Assembly (NCBI GenBank): GCA_025360745.1
Contig: JANYBP010000063.1
Span: 1-64,000 of the forward strand
From: a bacterium
GTDB lineage: Bacteria > Verrucomicrobiota > Kiritimatiellia > CAIKKV01 > CAIYGI01
Direction of reading: 5' to 3'
Length of the DNA stretch: 64,000 nucleotides
The translations under genes and the position numbers were made by a program. Below are positions 59,885 through 64,000 of the stretch, one piece after another. Under the pieces are notes generated by a model, which was not told the origin of the DNA, made no database searches, and worked only from the letters and a program-made list of their open reading frames with translations. Every line of letters starts with the position of its first letter. The stretch's first letter is position 1.

Positions 59885-60073
59885 ATGTCGAAAAAATATA
59901 TTCTCGTTTCAGGCGCTATCTTCGGTGTGGTTGCGGTGGTGCATGCGGTGCGAATATTCGATCGTTGGCCGGTGCAGATCGCGAGCCACGATATACCGGT
60001 CTGGGTCTCATGGATTGCCGTGATCGGCGGGGGCGCACTCTGTCTCTGGGCCTTACGCGCCTGGCGCAGATAA
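59885..60073 (+). CDS. Small two-TM membrane protein (62 aa)
   Basis: MSKKYILVSGAIFGVVAVVHAVRIFDRWPVQIASHDIPVWVSWIAVIGGGALCLWALRAWRR with an upstream SD-like aggagat. Confidence 0.65.
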   Translation: MSKKYILVSGAIFGVVAVVHAVRIFDRWPVQIASHDIPVWVSWIAVIGGGALCLWALRAWRR

Positions 60074-60099
60074 CCTGATAACCTAATAAAATCCAACCG

Positions 60100-60129
60100 T
60101 TGACACAACGCATACACCTTGTGTATCTT
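60100..60129 (+). promoter_or_regulatory. vapBC promoter/operator
   Basis: TTGACA at 60100-60105, TATCTT at 60124-60129, overlapping perfect IR ATACAC-CTT-GTGTAT (60112-60126). Confidence 0.6.
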
Positions 60130-60135
60130 ATGTGT

Positions 60136-60375
60136 ATGAGAACCAATATTGTGCTGGATGACGACCTGCTGGCTGAGGCGTCCAGATATACCTCGGTCCG
60201 GAGCAAGAAGGGATTGGTTCAGGAAGCCCTGTCTTTGTACGTGACAACCAAACGCGAGGAACGGCGGCGGATGACCTATCGGGAGCGGTTGCAAAAGGTG
60301 CGCGCCCGGACCGAACGTTTGAGCGGGCATTGCGGTTCGCACGATATCGTGCGGCGGGATCGCGACACACGATGA
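60136..60375 (+). CDS. vapB: VapB-type antitoxin
   Basis: MRTNIVLDDDLLAEASRYTSVRSKKGLVQEALSLYV. Confidence 0.9.
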   Translation: MRTNIVLDDDLLAEASRYTSVRSKKGLVQEALSLYVTTKREERRRMTYRERLQKVRARTERLSGHCGSHDIVRRDRDTR

Positions 60376-60785
60376 ACACTTACGTCATCGATACGAGCGT
60401 TACCGTGGCGTGGTATATGCAGGAGCGCTTTTCCGCGGCGGCAAGAGTCTGGCAGGATCGCATGCTTGGCGGCAAGGTGCGGCTGCTTGTGCCGGACTTT
60501 CACTATTGGGAATTCGCGAATGTCCTGCGTACGCTTGTTACGCGAGGCGAGATCGGGCAGGAACTCGCTGCGGACATCTTCGATCTGCATCTCGACGCGC
60601 CGCTGGAGGTGGTGGAGCCGGAGCGGCGTGCCGTGTTGAGCACGGCCCTGGAGTACGGCGCCACCGCCTACGATGCGGTCTTTATCGCCATTGCCGTCGC
60701 CAATCAGGCGCCCCTGATCACGGCAGAGCGCAACACCACCGGATGGGTGACCAAACTCGCCGCCTTGATCGAATCCGTCCGTTGA
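60372..60785 (+). CDS. vapC: VapC PIN-domain toxin
   Basis: ATGA overlap with vapB; MNTYVIDTSVTVAWYMQE…DFHYWEFANVL…YGATAYDAVFIAIA. Confidence 0.93.
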   Translation: MNTYVIDTSVTVAWYMQERFSAAARVWQDRMLGGKVRLLVPDFHYWEFANVLRTLVTRGEIGQELAADIFDLHLDAPLEVVEPERRAVLSTALEYGATAYDAVFIAIAVANQAPLITAERNTTGWVTKLAALIESVR

Positions 60786-60807
60786 TCGAGACGGCTCTAA
60801 TTTCCCT

Positions 60808-61308
60808 TCAGGCCAGCGCTTTCAAGGCCGCCGCGTAGTCGGGTTCTTGGGTGATTTCAGGCACCTGCTCGGCGTGGATCACCTTATCGGAGGCGTCCAG
60901 CACCAGCACGGAACGGGCCATCAGTCCGGCCAGCGGGCCGGCCGCGATCCGCACGCCGTAGTCCTTTCCGAACGATGGCGAGCGGAAGGTGGAAAGCGGC
61001 ACGACGTGCGACAGCTTTTCGGCATCGCAGAAGCGTTTGGAGGCGAAAGGCAGGTCGGCCGAAATCGTCAGCAACGCCACGTCCTTCAGTTTGGCCACCT
61101 CGGCGTCGAATTTGCGCGCCGAAATCGCGCACACCGTCGTGTCCAGGCTCGGTACGATGTTCAGGATTTTCCGCTTGCCGGCGAAGTTCTTCAACCCAAC
61201 ATCCTCCAGCGCCGCGTTCGTCAGCGAAAATTCCGGCGCCTTTGCGCCCCGCACCGGCAGCATGCCAGCCATTTTAACCGCTTCCCCTTTGAAAGTTACC
61301 TTTGTCAT
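60808..61308 (-). CDS. tpx: Thiol peroxidase (Tpx)
   Basis: VTFKGEAVKMAG…NIVPSLDTTVCAISARKFD…ISADLPFASKRFC; peroxidatic and resolving Cys both present. Confidence 0.92.
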   Translation of the reverse strand: MTKVTFKGEAVKMAGMLPVRGAKAPEFSLTNAALEDVGLKNFAGKRKILNIVPSLDTTVCAISARKFDAEVAKLKDVALLTISADLPFASKRFCDAEKLSHVVPLSTFRSPSFGKDYGVRIAAGPLAGLMARSVLVLDASDKVIHAEQVPEITQEPDYAAALKALA

Positions 61309-61504
61309 TCGCCTGCTCCACGATCGTTTGGAAACACCGACTTGCGCAACCAGCGCCAGCCCGCGGGCGGATATGGCCCACGCCTCGATTATGTGCGCTT
61401 CGATGGCGTTGTACAACGGAAGTTTCGTATTTTCAGGGAGTTGACATTTATTCGGGGGAGGCCCATAATCCGCCTCCGTTGGGGAATCGATTGCGGAGAG
61501 GAGC

Positions 61505-61831
61505 GTGATTATGATCGCGAGAATGGTTTTTCAGATGACGATGATGGTGGTGGTGATTGCGCTGGCTATTCACATGGTCGCACGGAAAAGCAGCGTGCCG
61601 ACATCGCAGGTGGCGGCGACCAAGGTCGAGCGGGACGTTCCAGAAGTTATCTCCGTGGCGGCGGTGCAACCGAAACCGGTGGCGGTGGAGGCGGTGGTTG
61701 TGGCGCAGGTTAAGCCCGAGACGACTGTTGCCGCAAAGGACGACATTCCTTCCGCCAAGTCGTCCATGCAGAGCGCGCCGGGGACACTGGATGTTGCGAA
61801 CTTGCCTGGCCGCGGCGACGTGGTGCGGTAG
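61505..61831 (+). CDS. Hypothetical membrane-anchored small protein
   Basis: N-terminal TM (MVFQMTMMVVVIALAIHMVA) followed by a V/A/P-rich tail. Confidence 0.45.
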   Translation: MIMIARMVFQMTMMVVVIALAIHMVARKSSVPTSQVAATKVERDVPEVISVAAVQPKPVAVEAVVVAQVKPETTVAAKDDIPSAKSSMQSAPGTLDVANLPGRGDVVR

Positions 61832-61901
61832 GGAAGACAGGTTGTTTATGCTGAAGACCGAAGGCTGTTAGGGATTGCGACCGGACAGCGACGTTTTTCG
61901 G

Positions 61902-62678
61902 TCAGCGCAATCTTTGCACTTCGCCGGCCCAGTAGGCGGTGCTTTTCCCCTGTTTGTCCGTCAGGCGCAGGCGTCCCAATTCGTCCACTCCCGCGTAATT
62001 TCCTTCCACTGTCTGCGTTTCGTTGAGGGCCAGGCGCAGGCTGCGTCCGTTTAGCGCGTCGTGCGCGGCCCATTCCGGCGCAAGGGCGGCGAAGCCGCCG
62101 GCTTGAAGTTCCCGCAAGGCGCTGACCACGTTAATCAGGAGCTCCGCCTGAACGGCTTCCAGTTCGAAAGCCTGTCCGGTTTCTACCGCCATCGAAGTCG
62201 CCGGTCGCCCGGGAATCTCCTGTTTGAGCGTCGCCGCCGGAACGTTGACGTTCAAGCCCAAGCCGAGCACGATGCGGCGTCCGGCATCCGTACTTTCGGC
62301 CAGCAAGCCGGCGATTTTACGGCTTGCCACCAGGATGTCATTGGGCCATTGCAGCAGGGCCGCGATGCCTGTCCGCGCCAGTGTGCGCCGCACGCCGAGG
62401 GCGGCGGCCTGGGCCAGATTGGGCGCCACGCCGGCAAGGGCGACGCCATCCAGCACCAGGCTCAGGGCCAGACTCGCGCCAGGGGCCGCGAACCACGGAC
62501 GCTCGAAGCGTCCGCGTCCGGCGGTCTGATGCTGAGTTGCGATCACGTCACCCGGCTGCAGCGACGCGATGTTTTCACGAGCCCACAGGTTGGTCGAAGG
62601 CAGGCTGTCAAAGCGCCAAAGCCGTCCGCCGGTGGCGGGCGAGCTCCCGATCGCGGATGGAACAAACGTCGCTGACAT
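61902..62678 (-). CDS. birA: Biotin--[acetyl-CoA-carboxylase] ligase
   Basis: LPSTNLWARENIASLQPGDVIATQHQTAGRGRFERPWFAAPGASLALSLVL…LQWPNDILVASRKIAGLLAES. Confidence 0.93.
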   Translation of the reverse strand: MSATFVPSAIGSSPATGGRLWRFDSLPSTNLWARENIASLQPGDVIATQHQTAGRGRFERPWFAAPGASLALSLVLDGVALAGVAPNLAQAAALGVRRTLARTGIAALLQWPNDILVASRKIAGLLAESTDAGRRIVLGLGLNVNVPAATLKQEIPGRPATSMAVETGQAFELEAVQAELLINVVSALRELQAGGFAALAPEWAAHDALNGRSLRLALNETQTVEGNYAGVDELGRLRLTDKQGKSTAYWAGEVQRLR

Positions 62679-62854
62679 CGGCGGAGATGATAGTGGCCCA
62701 TGCTGCGGATTGAAAGATAATAGGCCCCATGACAGCACCCCCCGCCAAGTTTCTTCACTTGGAAATCGGACATTCCGTGTTGGATATTGATTGTTCGGTA
62801 TTTCACCATATCACCGTTCCATGTCCCTCTTCCCATGCGCCTTGCTTCCCTCTG

Positions 62855-62940
62855 CCCCTTGACTCTTGCCCCTCTTCCTGAACCCCGACCCCCTGAACCC
62901 TCCCTGAACCCTTCCCAACCCCGAATGCCCCTTGCGATTC
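62855..62940. repeat. Degenerate heptad repeat upstream of tyrA
   Basis: gcccctt gactctt gcccctc ttcctga accccga ccccctg aaccctc cctgaac. Confidence 0.6.
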
Positions 62941-62966
62941 TCCCTTCTTCCCGCTAGTCTGCCTTC

Positions 62967-63833
62967 ATGCAAGCGGCTTTTCAACGTGTGACGATATTGG
63001 GGTTGGGTTTGATGGGCGGATCGCTCGGGCTGGCCTTGCGCCGGCGCGGTGTGGCGCGCGAGGTGGTGGGCTGGGCGCGGCGGCCGGAGACGGCGGCGGC
63101 GGCCCTGGCGGCGGGGGCGGTCACACGGACGGCCGGGACGCCCGAAGAGGCCGTGCGCGGGGCGGAACTGGTTGTGGTCGGCACGCCGATCTCCTTCATT
63201 GCGCCGCTCGTGACGGCCTGTGCCGCGGCCGTGGCCGACGGCGCCGTGGTGACCGATGTCGGCAGCACCAAGGGCGAGATCATGCGCAAACTGGCGGGAT
63301 GCTGGGCCGACGGGCGGGCGACTTTTGTGGGCAGTCATCCGATGGCCGGTTCCGAACGCAGCGGGCTGGAGGCGGCGCGGGCGGGGCTGTACGAGGGCGC
63401 GATGGTGGCGGTAACGCCGCCGGCGGCGGCCAAACCCGAGGCGGTCGAACGTGTCTGCCGCCTGTGGTGGAACGTTGGCGGAGCGGTGCGGGTGATGGAT
63501 GCCGATACGCACGACCGGCTGGTGGCCCGCACCAGTCACCTGCCGCATCTGGCGGCGGCGGCGCTGGTCGAAGCCGTGCTGGGCGCGAATCCGGACGCGG
63601 AAAGCGTCGCGTTCTGCGGTCCGGGTTTCCGCGATACCACGCGCGTGGCGGCGGGTTCGGCGGAGATGTGGCGCGACGTGGTCTTCACCAACCGCACGGC
63701 GGTGCTGGCCGCGCTGGACCGGTTCACGCAGGCGCTTGGCGCCGTGCGGGAACAAATCGCGGCGGGCGACGAACCCGGCGTGCAGGCCTTCCTGACCCGG
63801 GTCGGCGAAGTCCGCCGCGCGCTTTCGAAATAG
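62967..63833 (+). CDS. tyrA: Prephenate dehydrogenase
   Basis: RVTILGLGLMGGSLGLALRRRGVAREVVGWARR…VVTDVGSTKGEIMRKL…FVGSHPMAGSERSGLEAARAGLYEGA. Confidence 0.93.
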   Translation: MQAAFQRVTILGLGLMGGSLGLALRRRGVAREVVGWARRPETAAAALAAGAVTRTAGTPEEAVRGAELVVVGTPISFIAPLVTACAAAVADGAVVTDVGSTKGEIMRKLAGCWADGRATFVGSHPMAGSERSGLEAARAGLYEGAMVAVTPPAAAKPEAVERVCRLWWNVGGAVRVMDADTHDRLVARTSHLPHLAAAALVEAVLGANPDAESVAFCGPGFRDTTRVAAGSAEMWRDVVFTNRTAVLAALDRFTQALGAVREQIAAGDEPGVQAFLTRVGEVRRALSK

Positions 63834-63841
63834 TTCCAGCC

Positions 63842-64000
63842 TCAGTTGGACAAGCGTCCGCCGGTTCCCTTGGCGCTGCCCGATTGCGCCTTGGCCTGCT
63901 CGCGCGGACGTAATGCGCGCACGGCGGCGCCCGCCCGCCACATTTCCGACTGGCCCAGTCCGTCAAGTTTCTTGCCGAGCAGCTTTTGGTAGTCCTTGCG
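63842..64000 (-). CDS. 3' end of a CDS truncated by the window edge
   Basis: Open frame on the minus strand: RKDYQKLLGKKLDGLGQSEMWRAGAAVRALRPREQAKAQSGSAKGTGGRLSN*; not in the supplied track because it has no start. Confidence 0.65.
   Translation of the reverse strand, partial: RKDYQKLLGKKLDGLGQSEMWRAGAAVRALRPREQAKAQSGSAKGTGGRLSN

Overview
The window is a high-GC bacterial chromosomal segment with a Gram-negative envelope (lpxK, an LpxC-like deacetylase, a heptosyltransferase, TolC/HlyD-type proteins). The lineage looks PVC-like, but that is inference only. It is densely coding, with about 55 supported CDSs and one tRNA-Arg(TCT). No rRNA, CRISPR array, prophage or complete IS element was seen. 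Main gene blocks: (i) PHP phosphatase, radical SAM and ferredoxin; (ii) DUF2723, DUF362 and a three-glycosyltransferase cluster; (iii) mgtA with an EIIA-like protein, then lpxK, heptosyltransferase, pdxB and nfo; (iv) an LpxC-like gene coupled to a GT3-type glycogen synthase; (v) nrdR-hyp-purC, TrpB2 and TldE/TldD; (vi) clpB; (vii) a VTC-DUF4956-HlyD-TolC operon; (viii) a six-gene hydrogenase-4-like (hyfB-C-E-F-G-I order) complex; (ix) an MFS transporter with a PlsC-ACP-AMP-ligase fusion; (x) vapBC, tpx, birA and tyrA. Points for a second look: the VTC export operon has two adjacent frameshifts, one at a C8/G8 tract and one at a perfect 11-bp tandem duplication, each reversible by slippage. 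The hydrogenase-like complex has a large subunit without the NiFe-ligand cysteines and sits beside an HTH-EIIA regulator. A 137-bp MITE-like element has perfect 13-bp TIRs and an 8-bp target duplication. A REP/BIME-like element has two hairpins with complementary loops. Period-7 tandem repeats run into the ends of several genes. There are also decayed toxin and DNA methyltransferase remnants. Everything was read by eye from the sequence; no database search was run.
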